64,000 nucleotides of DNA. Origin: Solimonas soli DSM 21787 (GTDB taxonomy: Bacteria; Pseudomonadota; Gammaproteobacteria; Nevskiales; Nevskiaceae). A model generated the notes under the pieces. That model was not told where the DNA came from, did not search any database, and saw nothing but the letters and a program-made list of their open reading frames with translations. The stretch covers positions 372,001 to 436,000 of the forward strand of contig NZ_AXDW01000001.1 in the NCBI RefSeq assembly GCF_000474945.1. Reading direction: 5' to 3'. Positions 1 through 8,537 of this stretch are shown here, piece by piece. Position numbers and translations under genes: made by a program. Positions within the stretch are counted from its first letter, which is position 1. The number at the start of each line of letters is the position of its first letter.

Positions 1-1249
1 CCTCGCCTTCTCCCTCGGCGAGCAGGCCGGCCGTGGCCTTGAACAAGGCGACCTTGGCATGGCCGTACGTTCCCGTGATGAGCACGCGCGCGCCGGCGTC
101 GACGGCCAGCGTCAGCTGCGCGAGCAGCACGCGGCCGTCCGGCCGGCGCAGCGTCAGATTCTCGAAGGCGAGCCGGCCTTCGCTCTCGCGAATGTCGAGC
201 CGCGCGTGCGGCACGCCGGCCTGCTCGAGCGCCGCGAACAGCCTGCCGAGACGTCCGGCCACCGCCGCGTACGAGGAAATCGACTGGAACTGCGTGATCG
301 CCAGCGAGAACGCGGCCATCAAGGTGGAGAACGCCATCGCCGACTGCGTCACCACACCGAACTGCACTTCGCCGCGCATGAACATCGGCGCGACGATCAG
401 CGCCGGGATGATCTGCACGAGATAGTTGTAGCCGTTGGTGAAACCATTGAGATTGCGGTTGATCGCGATCATGCGCCGCGTGTTGTCGGCGATCTGCGTG
501 AAGCGCTGCAGCAGGCGCCGGTGCATGTGCACTTCGCCGTGCATCAGCGCGAGCGTCGCGGCGTGATCACGGATCAGGATCAGATCGGTGCGGAAGTTGG
601 CTTCCTTGTCGAGCTGCGCGCTGTTGAGGCCGATCAGCCGCTTGCCGAGAAAGATGGCGATCAGCGAGCCGACGCCCGCGTAGGCGACCGCGACCACGAA
701 CAGCCGCGGCGCGATCGACCACAGCACGCCCGAGAAGGCGATGATGGTGAACGACGCATTGAGCAGCAGCAGCAGAAAGGACAGCGAGGTGGTCGTAAAG
801 GTGCGCACGTCCTCGGCGATGCGCTGGTCCGGATTCTGCAGCCCGCCGTCTTCCTCGATGCGGTAATAGCGCCGCTTCGCGAGGTAAAGATCCAGCAGCT
901 GCCGCGTCTGCCAGGTACGCCAGAGCAGGCCGAGCCGTTCCTCCACGTAGCGCCAGGTCACGGCGACGACGGTCGAGCCGGCGAACACCGCGACGTACAG
1001 CCAGGCTTGGCGAACGAAGCGCGCGGCGTCGCGACGCTCGATCGCCGACATGAAATCACGGCCAACGTAGCTGTTGAGGACGTTGAGCGCGTTGAACGAA
1101 ATCAGCGCGGCGACCAGCAGGCCAAGCATCGCCAGGGCTTTCATGCCTTCCGCCGTCGCCGCGAACAGGCGCAGCTGGCGAATGACCCGCCGCCAGGCCT
1201 CGCGCCCGAAGCGCTCGCCGCCATCGATCACCGGATCGGGCGCGGTCAT
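1..1249 (-). CDS. ABC transporter, fused membrane and ATPase domains (SbmA/YddA-like), 3' end beyond window
   Basis: About 416 N-terminal residues are visible; the gene runs off the left edge. The start is the ATG whose complement lies at 1247-1249. The protein opens with a soluble stretch, then several membrane segments (for example FAATAEGMKALAMLGLLVAAL and LSFLLLLLNASFTIIAF). A linker with the YddA/SbmA-type sequence FQSISSYAAVAGRL leads into the start of an ATPase domain (LAFENLTLRRPDGRVLL). This order is that of the ABC_membrane_2 family, which moves peptides, cobalamin or fatty acyl compounds across the inner membrane. The Walker A loop reads ITGTYGHAKVALFKA, so the usual GxGK[ST] core is altered to HAKV. 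The substrate cannot be told from sequence. Confidence 0.85.
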   Translation of the reverse strand, partial: MTAPDPVIDGGERFGREAWRRVIRQLRLFAATAEGMKALAMLGLLVAALISFNALNVLNSYVGRDFMSAIERRDAARFVRQAWLYVAVFAGSTVVAVTWRYVEERLGLLWRTWQTRQLLDLYLAKRRYYRIEEDGGLQNPDQRIAEDVRTFTTTSLSFLLLLLNASFTIIAFSGVLWSIAPRLFVVAVAYAGVGSLIAIFLGKRLIGLNSAQLDKEANFRTDLILIRDHAATLALMHGEVHMHRRLLQRFTQIADNTRRMIAINRNLNGFTNGYNYLVQIIPALIVAPMFMRGEVQFGVVTQSAMAFSTLMAAFSLAITQFQSISSYAAVAGRLGRLFAALEQAGVPHARLDIRESEGRLAFENLTLRRPDGRVLLAQLTLAVDAGARVLITGTYGHAKVALFKATAGLLAEGEGE

Positions 1250-1479
1250 GACGGACACGCGAACGCGCCGCACGGCGAACGGCGGACCGGACCCATGCAG
1301 TGGAAACGCATGCGAGCGTGCGACGGGCTCAGGCGCGACGCCGGACGGGCGCCGCGGTCTCGCCGCGGCCGGGCGAGGACAGCGGCCATCCGCGGGACGC
1401 GGCGCGCGCCGCCGGACACGGCTGCGCGCGCATCAGCCCACGCCGACATTCGCGATCGCGGTGACGTGTCCGGCGCCCT

Positions 1480-1701
1480 TCAGCCGCGACGGTAGACGAT
1501 CTTCTTCGTGCCGCCGTCGCAGCTGCCGACTGTCCTGCCGTCGACCGTCGCCGCGGTGTCGACGACCTCGAGCCTGTAGGCCTGCACGCCGTGCGACCGG
1601 ATCTTGGCGTCGATCTCGGACTTCAGCGACTCGCAGTCCTTCGCCGCCCAGGCGGGCAGCGCCGGCAGCGACAAGGCCAGACACAACAGGATCGATCTCA
1701 T
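1480..1701 (-). CDS. DUF1161 small periplasmic protein
   Basis: This is a 73-residue protein starting MRSILLCLALSLPALPAWA, a clear Sec signal peptide with cleavage after AWA. The mature part carries KDCESLKSEIDAKI and ends VGSCDGGTKKIVYRRG. Two cysteines, the CDGGTKKI.Y motif and the length match the DUF1161 family, whose function is unknown. An upstream in-frame start at 1761 would add 20 arginine-rich residues before the signal peptide and is unlikely. The next gene on this strand, the ABC transporter, starts 230 bases downstream; I see no clear feature in that GC-rich gap. Confidence 0.8.
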   Translation of the reverse strand: MRSILLCLALSLPALPAWAAKDCESLKSEIDAKIRSHGVQAYRLEVVDTAATVDGRTVGSCDGGTKKIVYRRG

Positions 1702-1792
1702 GAGCGCAGTCCCCCGGCAACGCAGACCGCCGGCACGGCGGCGGCGCCACTGTAGCGCCAAGCGCCGCGCGACGCGACGCGCCGGCGCGGCC

Positions 1793-4700
1793 TCACGCTT
1801 CGAGTTCGATCAGCAGGTCGCGCGCACCGACCGGCTGTCCGGCGATCGCCAGTACCCGCCTGACGCGCGCATCGCGCGGCGCGGCAATGACGGTTTCCAT
1901 CTTCATCGCCTCGATCGAGACCAGCGGATCGCCCTTGCTCACCGTGTCGCCGACCTTCACCGCGACGCGCGACACCATGCCGGGCATCGGCGCGCCGATC
2001 TGGTTGGCGTCGCCCTCGGCCGCCTTCGGGCGCTCCTGCTGCGATGACTTCGCACCCGCTTTCGGCACGCGCACGGCGCGCGGCTGGCCATTGAGCTCGT
2101 AGAACAGCTTCTCGCTGTCCTCGGCCTCGGCCCGGCCCTGCAGCCGGATGACCAGGGCCTTGCCCCGGTCGATGTCGACGCTGATCTCGTCCTGCTGTTC
2201 GCGCAGGCCGTAGAAGAAGGCGGTGGTCGGCAGCTTCGAGACGTCGCCGTATTGCTTGAGATGCTCGGCGTAGTCGCGAAAGACCTTGGGGTACATCAGG
2301 TAGGAAGCCAGATCGGTATCGGACAGCGGCTCGCCCAGGGCTTTCTCGGCCTCGGCGCGCGCCGCCTCGAGATCGACCGCCGGCAGGCTCTTGCCCGGCC
2401 GCTCGGTGAGTGCCGGCTTGCCCTTGAGGATCTTTGCCTGCAGCGCCTTCGGCCAGCCGTCGGGCGGCAGGCCGAGCTCGCCGCGGAACAGCTGCACGAC
2501 GGACTCGGGAAAGTCGATCGGCCGGTCCGGATGCTCGACGTCGTCCGCCGTCAGGCCGTTGCCGACCATGAACAGCGCCATGTCGCCGACCACCTTCGAG
2601 GTCGGCGTGACCTTGACGATGTCGCCGAACAGGCGGTTGACGTCGGCATAGGCCTTCGACACTTCGCCCCAGCGCGATTCGAGGCCGAGCGCGCGCGCCT
2701 GCTCGCGCAGATTGGTGTACTGGCCGCCCGGCATTTCGTGGCGGTAAACGTCGGCGGTGCCGGAGCGGATGTCGGCCTCGAACGGCGCGTAGTAGCGGCG
2801 CACGTCCTCCCAGTAGTCCGACAGCTGCTGCAGCGCGTCGAGATCGACGCGCGGATCGCGCTCGCTGCCCGACAGGCCCGCGGCGATCGCGCCGAGGTTG
2901 GGCTGCGAGGTGAGGCCCGACATCGCATCGAGCGCACCGTCGACGGCGTCGCAGCCGGCCTCGACCGCCGCCAGCACGCTGGCCGCGGCGATGCCGCTGG
3001 TGTCGTGCGTGTGGAAGTGGATCGGCAGGCCGATCTCCTGCTTCAGCGTGCGCACCAGCTCGCGCGCCGCGCGCGGCTTGCAGACGCCGGCCATGTCCTT
3101 GATGCCGAGAATGTGCGCGCCGGCCTTTTCCAGCTGCCTGGCCATGTCGACGTAGTACTTGAGGCTGTACTTCGGCCGCGAGGCGTCGAACAGATCGCCG
3201 GTGTAGCAGATGGTGCCTTCGCAGACCGCGCCCGACTCGATCACCGCGTCCATCGCCACGCGCATGTTGTCTACGGCGTTCAGCGAATCGAAGACGCGAA
3301 AGATGTCGATGCCGTTCCGCGCCGCCTGCCGCACGAAAAACGTCACCACGTTGTCGGCGTAGTTGGTGTAGCCGACCGCGTTCGCAGAGCGCAGCAGCAT
3401 CTGCAACGGCAGGTTCGGGATCGCGCGGCGCAGCTGCGCGAGTCGCTCCCAGGGATCTTCCTTAAGGAAGCGCATGGCGACGTCGAAGGTCGCGCCGCCC
3501 CAGCATTCCAGCGAGAACAGGTTCGGGGCCAGGCGCGCGTAATACGGCGCGATGGCGAGCATGTCGGCGGTGCGCATGCGCGTCGCGAACAGCGACTGGT
3601 GCGCGTCACGCATCGTCGTGTCGGTCAGCAGCACCCGCTGCTGGTCCTTCAGCCATTGCGCGAAACCGGCCGGGCCGCGCTCGAGCAGGATGTCGCGCGT
3701 GCCGCCCGGCGCCGGCGCGGCGAGGCTGAGCTTCGGCAGGCGCGGCTCCGGCAGCGGCAGCTTCGGCGGCTCGCGGCCTTTCATCTCCGGGTTGCCGTTG
3801 ACGATGACCTCGCCGAGGAAGCGCAGCAGCTTGGTGGCGCGATCGCGCTTCGGCGTGAAGACGAACAGCTCCGGCGTGGTGTCGATGAAACGCGTCGTGC
3901 ATTCCCCCGACTTGAACAGCGGGTGATTGATGACGTTCTCGAGGAAGGCGAGATTGGTCGACAGGCCGCGGATGCGGAACTCGCGCAGCGCGCGATCCAT
4001 GCGCGCGATGGCGTCGCCCGTGGTCGGCGCCCAGGCCGTGACTTTCACCAGCAGCGAGTCGTAATACGGCGTGACGACGGCGCCGCCGTAGGCGGTGCCG
4101 CCATCGAGACGAATGCCCAGGCCGGCCGGGCTGCGATATGCGAGCAGGCGGCCATAGTCGGGCGTGAAGCCGTTCTCCGGATCTTCCGTCGTCACGCGGC
4201 ACTGCAGGGCATGTCCGCTGAGCTGGACCTGCGCCTGCGTCGGCAGCGCCGGCACGTGGTCGTGCGCCGGATCGCCGATCTTCGCGCCTTCCGAGACCCG
4301 GATCTGGCTCTTGACGATGTCGACGCCCGTCACTTCCTCGGTCACCGTGTGCTCGACCTGGATGCGCGGATTGACTTCGATGAAGTAGAACGCGCCGGTG
4401 TCGGCGTCCATCAGGAACTCGACGGTGCCGGCATGCGAGTAGCTGACCTGGCGGCACAGACGCAGCGCGGCTTCGCACAGTTCGCTGCGCTGCGCATCGG
4501 ACAGATACGGCGCCGGCGCGCGCTCGACGACTTTCTGGTTGCGGCGCTGCACCGAGCAGTCGCGCTCGAACAGATGGATCAGGTTGCCGTGCGTGTCGCC
4601 GAGCACCTGCACTTCGACGTGCCGAGCGCGCCGCACCAGCTTCTCGACGTAGACCTCGTCGTTGCCGAATGCGGCCTTGGCCTCGCGGCGCGCCGTTTCC

Positions 4701-5269
4701 ATCTGCAGCGGCAGCTCGGCTTCGCTCTCGATCACGCGCATGCCGCGTCCGCCGCCGCCCCAGCTGGCCTTCATCATCACCGGGTAGCCGACTTCGGCGA
4801 CCAGCTTCTTGCATGCTTCCAAATCATGCGGCAGCGCCTTCGATGCGGGCAGCACCGGCACGCCGGCGGTGATCGCCGCCTGGCGCGCCGCGACCTTGTC
4901 GCCGAGCGTCCGCAGCACGATCGGCGAGGGGCCGATGAAGGTGATGCCGGCGGCCGCGCAGGCTTCCGCGAACTGCGGGTTCTCGGACAGAAACCCGTAG
5001 CCCGGATGGATCGCGTCGACGTCCGCTTCGCGCGCGATGCGCACGATGTCGGTGATGTCCAGGTACGCCGCGATCGGCTTCTGGCCCTTGCCGACCAGAT
5101 AGCTCTCGTCCGCCTTGAAGCGATGCAGCGCGAAGCGGTCCTCGTGCGCGTAGATCGCCACGGTGCGAATCCCCATCTCCGCCGCCGCGCGCATGACGCG
5201 AATCGAAATCTCGCCGCGATTGGCGACGAGCAGCTTGCGGATTGGCTTTCTGGGGAACGACTGACTCAC
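1793..5269 (-). CDS. pyc: Pyruvate carboxylase, single-chain
   Basis: This 1158-residue enzyme carboxylates pyruvate to oxaloacetate using ATP, bicarbonate and biotin. An N-terminal biotin carboxylase (KLLVANRGEISIRV near residue 11, ATP-grasp loop KASWGGGGRGM) is followed by the carboxyltransferase domain (LLTDTTMRDAHQS near residue 546). The C-terminal biotinyl domain has its biotin lysine in EAMKME at about residue 1123. Length matches the family. I chose the GTG at 5269 because a consensus AGGAGG (complement of 5275-5280) sits five bases upstream; the longer ATG frame from 5320 lacks such a site. Its role is anaplerotic. Confidence 0.95.
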   Translation of the reverse strand: MSQSFPRKPIRKLLVANRGEISIRVMRAAAEMGIRTVAIYAHEDRFALHRFKADESYLVGKGQKPIAAYLDITDIVRIAREADVDAIHPGYGFLSENPQFAEACAAAGITFIGPSPIVLRTLGDKVAARQAAITAGVPVLPASKALPHDLEACKKLVAEVGYPVMMKASWGGGGRGMRVIESEAELPLQMETARREAKAAFGNDEVYVEKLVRRARHVEVQVLGDTHGNLIHLFERDCSVQRRNQKVVERAPAPYLSDAQRSELCEAALRLCRQVSYSHAGTVEFLMDADTGAFYFIEVNPRIQVEHTVTEEVTGVDIVKSQIRVSEGAKIGDPAHDHVPALPTQAQVQLSGHALQCRVTTEDPENGFTPDYGRLLAYRSPAGLGIRLDGGTAYGGAVVTPYYDSLLVKVTAWAPTTGDAIARMDRALREFRIRGLSTNLAFLENVINHPLFKSGECTTRFIDTTPELFVFTPKRDRATKLLRFLGEVIVNGNPEMKGREPPKLPLPEPRLPKLSLAAPAPGGTRDILLERGPAGFAQWLKDQQRVLLTDTTMRDAHQSLFATRMRTADMLAIAPYYARLAPNLFSLECWGGATFDVAMRFLKEDPWERLAQLRRAIPNLPLQMLLRSANAVGYTNYADNVVTFFVRQAARNGIDIFRVFDSLNAVDNMRVAMDAVIESGAVCEGTICYTGDLFDASRPKYSLKYYVDMARQLEKAGAHILGIKDMAGVCKPRAARELVRTLKQEIGLPIHFHTHDTSGIAAASVLAAVEAGCDAVDGALDAMSGLTSQPNLGAIAAGLSGSERDPRVDLDALQQLSDYWEDVRRYYAPFEADIRSGTADVYRHEMPGGQYTNLREQARALGLESRWGEVSKAYADVNRLFGDIVKVTPTSKVVGDMALFMVGNGLTADDVEHPDRPIDFPESVVQLFRGELGLPPDGWPKALQAKILKGKPALTERPGKSLPAVDLEAARAEAEKALGEPLSDTDLASYLMYPKVFRDYAEHLKQYGDVSKLPTTAFFYGLREQQDEISVDIDRGKALVIRLQGRAEAEDSEKLFYELNGQPRAVRVPKAGAKSSQQERPKAAEGDANQIGAPMPGMVSRVAVKVGDTVSKGDPLVSIEAMKMETVIAAPRDARVRRVLAIAGQPVGARDLLIELEA

Positions 5270-5274
5270 GACAC

Positions 5275-5280
5275 CCTCCT
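5275..5280 (-). promoter_or_regulatory. Shine-Dalgarno AGGAGG of pyc
   Basis: A full AGGAGG on the minus strand lies five bases before the GTG at 5269. It decides in favour of that start over the longer upstream frame. Confidence 0.8.
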
Positions 5281-5306
5281 GATCGGCTCTATGGCCCTGA
5301 CACGAA

Positions 5307-5339
5307 GAACCCGCGGCCAATGTGCTGCGCCGCGGGTTC
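5307..5339 (-). terminator. Terminator-like hairpin between the DHH gene and pyc
   Basis: An 11-bp perfect stem (GAACCCGCGGC with GCCGCGGGTTC) encloses an 11-base loop. It sits after the DHH gene stop at 5458 and 37 bases before the pyc start. No strong T-run follows, so it could be a weak terminator or a pyc leader structure. Confidence 0.5.
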
Positions 5340-5457
5340 AGTTAGGCGAAAGGTTATCGCTTCGAGCGCGGAGTGTCATCCTTTCGCCGTGATTTTTTTG
5401 CCGGGCGCAAGAGGAAACACCCCCGGGGCGCGGCTCGGCAGGCCGCTGCGGCGCCGT

Positions 5458-6426
5458 TCAGACCGCGTACTGTGCCGTGAACTGCCGGGTGAATTCGCCG
5501 AGCTGCGAGGCCGGCAGATCGTTGATGCCGGCGGCGGCGGCGCGACCGCCGCCGGTCGGGAAGCGACGGCACAGCTCGTCGGCGCCCTTCTTGCGGTTCA
5601 GCGGCGCGCGCACGCTGATCAGGTAATGGCCGCCGGCTTTCTCCGTCAGCACGGCATGCGCGCGGTCGGGAAACTGGTTGACGAGATCATTGCTGTAGAC
5701 GCCGCTGACGCGGCGCGCCCAGGGCGCGTCGGGCAGGATGAACAGTGCGGCATGTTCGGTCGAGCCGGCGACCGGCTGCATCGCCGCGGCCTTGCCCATG
5801 TCGGCCTGATAGCCGTCGGCCAGCTTCGCGAAATGCTCGCGCCCTTCGCCTTCGATGAAGTCGAACGGCGACGCGTGCCGGCTGACCAGACGGAACAGCT
5901 GGTCCGGGGCGAAATGCAGATCGCCGACCGATTCGCCGTAGCCGTTGTAGTTCAGATAAGTGCCGAGCTCCTCGAGCCGGCGCAGCTGCGCCTCGCCGAT
6001 GTCCAGCCCCTTGGCGATCGTCTCGGCGCTCTTCTTCAGGTTGTCGCCGAACGCGCCGACCACCGCCCACGCGAGAAAGCGATTCTTCAGATGGCCGTTG
6101 ACGAGCAGGCTCGTGCAGACGTCCGGCGCCTCGTTGATGATCGTCTTCAGCCCGTCAGCGGACGGAATCTCGCCGGCGAAGTGATGATCGACGTAGAACA
6201 CCTCGGCCCCGGCCGCGAGCAGGCGCACGACGCCGTCGCGGTTCTTGTCGAGCGACACGTCGAGCACCGTCACCCGGTCACCGGCCTGCGCCTCGACCTG
6301 CTCGAGCAGCTCGATATCCCGCTTGACGCCGGTGACGAGGCGCGCCTCGCGCGGTTCGGCGAGATGCAGCTGGGTCAGCGCACAGATGCCGTCGGCGTCG
6401 CCATTGAATACGTCGATATAAGTCAT
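5458..6426 (-). CDS. DHH-family phosphoesterase
   Basis: This is a 322-residue member of the DHH phosphoesterase superfamily. The N-terminus MTYIDVFNGDADGI holds the metal-binding DxD (D10, D12), and FYVDHHFAG gives the DHH triad at residues 80-82. The C-terminal DHHA1-like glycine motif reads TGGGRAAAAGI, with Arg where many relatives have His. Members split nanoRNA, cyclic dinucleotides or 3'-phosphoadenosine 5'-phosphate. The gene follows APS kinase and ATP sulfurylase on the same strand, so removal of the PAPS by-product pAp is an attractive but unproven job. A hairpin terminator between it and the sulfurylase suggests partial readthrough or an own promoter. The start at 6426 fits the conserved N-terminus. 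Confidence 0.85.
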   Translation of the reverse strand: MTYIDVFNGDADGICALTQLHLAEPREARLVTGVKRDIELLEQVEAQAGDRVTVLDVSLDKNRDGVVRLLAAGAEVFYVDHHFAGEIPSADGLKTIINEAPDVCTSLLVNGHLKNRFLAWAVVGAFGDNLKKSAETIAKGLDIGEAQLRRLEELGTYLNYNGYGESVGDLHFAPDQLFRLVSRHASPFDFIEGEGREHFAKLADGYQADMGKAAAMQPVAGSTEHAALFILPDAPWARRVSGVYSNDLVNQFPDRAHAVLTEKAGGHYLISVRAPLNRKKGADELCRRFPTGGGRAAAAGINDLPASQLGEFTRQFTAQYAV

Positions 6427-6476
6427 TGTGTCCTCGCTGCGCCGGTCGTCGCTCGGCTGTTTTCTCTTCACCGCAG

Positions 6477-6513
6477 ACAAAACGGGCCGGATTTGCTCGG
6501 CAAACCCGGCCCG
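6477..6513 (-). terminator. Rho-independent terminator after ATP sulfurylase
   Basis: On the minus strand a 12-bp stem (CGGGCCGGGTTT with AAATCCGGCCCG, one G-T pair) with a 7-base loop is followed at once by TTTTGTCT. It lies just after the sulfurylase stop. Confidence 0.85.
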
Positions 6514-6527
6514 GCAGACCTCTACGC

Positions 6528-7727
6528 TCAGGCCTTCTTGGCGTCTTCGATCTGGTAGTACTCCATCAGCACCTTGGCCACTTCCGGACGCGAGAATTCC
6601 GGCGGCGGCGCGATGCCGGCGCCGAGCATCTGGCGCACCTTGGTGCCCGACAGCGCGACGAAATCTTCCGGCACGTGATCCGGCGCTTCGCGCATCATCA
6701 CCACGCGGCCGAGCTTCTTGCTGAACGCGGTGTTGTCGGCGCGGAAGATCTCGATCTGCAGCGCGCCCTTCGGCACCTTCTCGTCGAAGATGGTCTGCGC
6801 GTCGAACGGGCCATAGTAATCGCCGACGCCGGCATGGTCGCGGCCGACGATCAGGTAATCGGCGCCCATGTTCTGGCGGAACACCGCGTGCAGCACGGCC
6901 TCGCGCGGACCGGCGTAGAGCATGTCGAAGCCGTAGCCGGTGATCATTACCGTGTTCTTCGGGAAGTAGTGGTCGACCATGGTGCGGATGCACGCGTCGC
7001 GCACCGGCGCCGGAATGTCGCCTTCCTTGAGCTTGCCGAGCAGCATGTGGATGACGATGCCGTCGGTGCCGAGGCGCTCGTGCGCCATGCGGCACAGTTC
7101 TTCGTGCGCGCGGTGCATCGGATTGCGCGTCTGGAACGCGACGACCTTCTTCCAGCCACGCTCGGCGATCTCGTTGCGGATTTCGACGGCGGTGCGGAAG
7201 GTGTCCGGGAACTCGCTCTGGAAATAGCTGAAGTTCAGCACGTCGATCGGGCCCGACAGCAGCGTGTTGCCGAGGCCGAGGAAGGTCTTGACGCCCGGAT
7301 GCTTGTCGTCGAGGTTGCCGAAGATCTCCTTGGCCATCGTGCGCAGCTGTTCGTCGCTGACCGCTTCGACGCCCTGCACGTCCATCACCGCCAGCACCGG
7401 ATGGCCTTCGACGTTCGGGTCGCGCAGTGCGATGCGCTGGCCGGCCTTGATGCCGGCCTCTTTCGTGATGTTGACGATCGGCACCGGCCAGAACAGGCCC
7501 GCCGTCGTCTTCAGATCCCTGGCGACGCTCAGCGCGTCGGTGAGGTTCATGTAGCCGCTCAGCGGGTTGAAGTAACCGGCACCGAGCATCACCGCGTTGG
7601 CGGCGGCCGCCGAGTTCAGCAGCAGGCTCGGCAGGCTTTCGGCTTCCTTGCGCAGCGCTTCGTTGCGGGCGCTGTCGTAGACGAAACGCGGCTGCAGCGT
7701 GTCGGAACCGTGGGGCTTGATCGTCAT
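6528..7727 (-). CDS. sat: ATP sulfurylase (sulfate adenylyltransferase), homo-oligomeric Sat type
   Basis: This 399-residue enzyme joins ATP and sulfate to give adenosine 5'-phosphosulfate and pyrophosphate. The ATP-binding QTRNPMHRAHEEL and the later GRDHAGVGDYYGPFDAQ motifs are intact. It is the single-subunit Sat type, with no kinase domain, and not the CysD/CysN heterodimer. Length matches stand-alone Sat proteins of about 400 residues. The ATG at 7727 is preferred over the frame opening at 7781 because upstream residues look non-family. It lies 46 bases after cysC on the same strand, so the two probably form one transcript making PAPS from sulfate. Confidence 0.93.
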   Translation of the reverse strand: MTIKPHGSDTLQPRFVYDSARNEALRKEAESLPSLLLNSAAAANAVMLGAGYFNPLSGYMNLTDALSVARDLKTTAGLFWPVPIVNITKEAGIKAGQRIALRDPNVEGHPVLAVMDVQGVEAVSDEQLRTMAKEIFGNLDDKHPGVKTFLGLGNTLLSGPIDVLNFSYFQSEFPDTFRTAVEIRNEIAERGWKKVVAFQTRNPMHRAHEELCRMAHERLGTDGIVIHMLLGKLKEGDIPAPVRDACIRTMVDHYFPKNTVMITGYGFDMLYAGPREAVLHAVFRQNMGADYLIVGRDHAGVGDYYGPFDAQTIFDEKVPKGALQIEIFRADNTAFSKKLGRVVMMREAPDHVPEDFVALSGTKVRQMLGAGIAPPPEFSRPEVAKVLMEYYQIEDAKKA

Positions 7728-7773
7728 GGTCGTTCTCTGAATGGATTCTTTGCGTGTGGGATCCGTCGCCCGA

Positions 7774-8388
7774 TCAGGCAATGATGCCGCGCGTCTTCAG
7801 CAGCTTGAGCAGCACCTCGACTTCTTCCTCGACGCTCATCTTGTGGCTGGGCAGCACCAGCTCCGGCGACTGCGGCGCTTCGTAGGGATCGCTGATGCCG
7901 GTGAAATTCTTGATCTCGCCGGCGCGCGCCTTCTTGTAGAGGCCCTTCGGGTCGCGCTTCTCGGCCTCCTCGAGCGGCACATCGACATAGACTTCAATGA
8001 AATCCATGCCGCCGTCGGCATGCAGCTTGCGCACCACGTCGCGGTCGGCGCGATACGGCGACACGAAACTCGACAGCACGATCACGCCGGTGTCGACGAA
8101 CAGCTTGGCGACTTCACCGATGCGGCGGATGTTCTCGGCGCGGTCCTCGGCCGAGAAGCCGAGATTCTTGTTGATGCCGAGGCGGATGTTGTCGCCATCG
8201 AGCCGATACGCGAGACGGCCTTGCGCGTGGAGCGCCTTCTCCAGCGCCACAGCCACCGTGCTCTTGCCGGAACCGGACAGGCCGGTGAACCAGATCGTCG
8301 CACCCTTCTGGCCGAGCAGCTTGTTGCGATCGGCGCGCGTCACCTCGCCTTCGTGCCAATGGACGTTGGTCGCTTTCTGGAGGGTCAT
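7774..8388 (-). CDS. cysC: Adenylylsulfate kinase
   Basis: This 204-residue enzyme phosphorylates APS to PAPS. The P-loop GLSGSGKST, the YRLDGDNIR motif and [13 protein letters not shown] are all present and typical of CysC. The long upstream open frame contains no family residues, so I place the start at the ATG at 8388. It is the first gene of a cysC-sat unit and is divergent from a LysR regulator across an AT-rich 149-base gap. The genes for using PAPS (reductase or sulfotransferases) are not in the window. Confidence 0.93.
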   Translation of the reverse strand: MTLQKATNVHWHEGEVTRADRNKLLGQKGATIWFTGLSGSGKSTVAVALEKALHAQGRLAYRLDGDNIRLGINKNLGFSAEDRAENIRRIGEVAKLFVDTGVIVLSSFVSPYRADRDVVRKLHADGGMDFIEVYVDVPLEEAEKRDPKGLYKKARAGEIKNFTGISDPYEAPQSPELVLPSHKMSVEEEVEVLLKLLKTRGIIA

Positions 8389-8470
8389 CGTCGTTCCGGT
8401 TCGGTGTTGTCGGAGGCTCGGGATTACGCCGCGTGCGCGACGAAACCGACATCTTAGTCGGGCGCCAGAC

Positions 8471-8525
8471 ATATTAAAAATATAATATTCTCAATAGAAC
8501 GTTCTCTTTTAAGAATGGCTATAAG
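8471..8525. promoter_or_regulatory. AT-rich divergent promoter region with alternating TTCT/AGAA half-sites
   Basis: In a GC-rich genome this stretch is strikingly AT-rich. It holds a TATAAT-like box (8481-8486), a perfect 10-bp palindrome AGAACGTTCT (8496-8505), and alternating half-sites TTCT (8488), AGAA (8496), TTCT (8502) and AGAA (8512). It lies between cysC and the LysR gene, where a LysR regulator normally binds to control the neighbour and itself. Confidence 0.6.
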
Positions 8526-8537
8526 CACTCGCCGCAC

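Noticed and set aside
2252-5392. A 1046-codon plus-strand frame opposite pyruvate carboxylase
   Set aside because: Shadow of pyc in a high-GC genome; composition rich in Arg, His and Ala with no domain.
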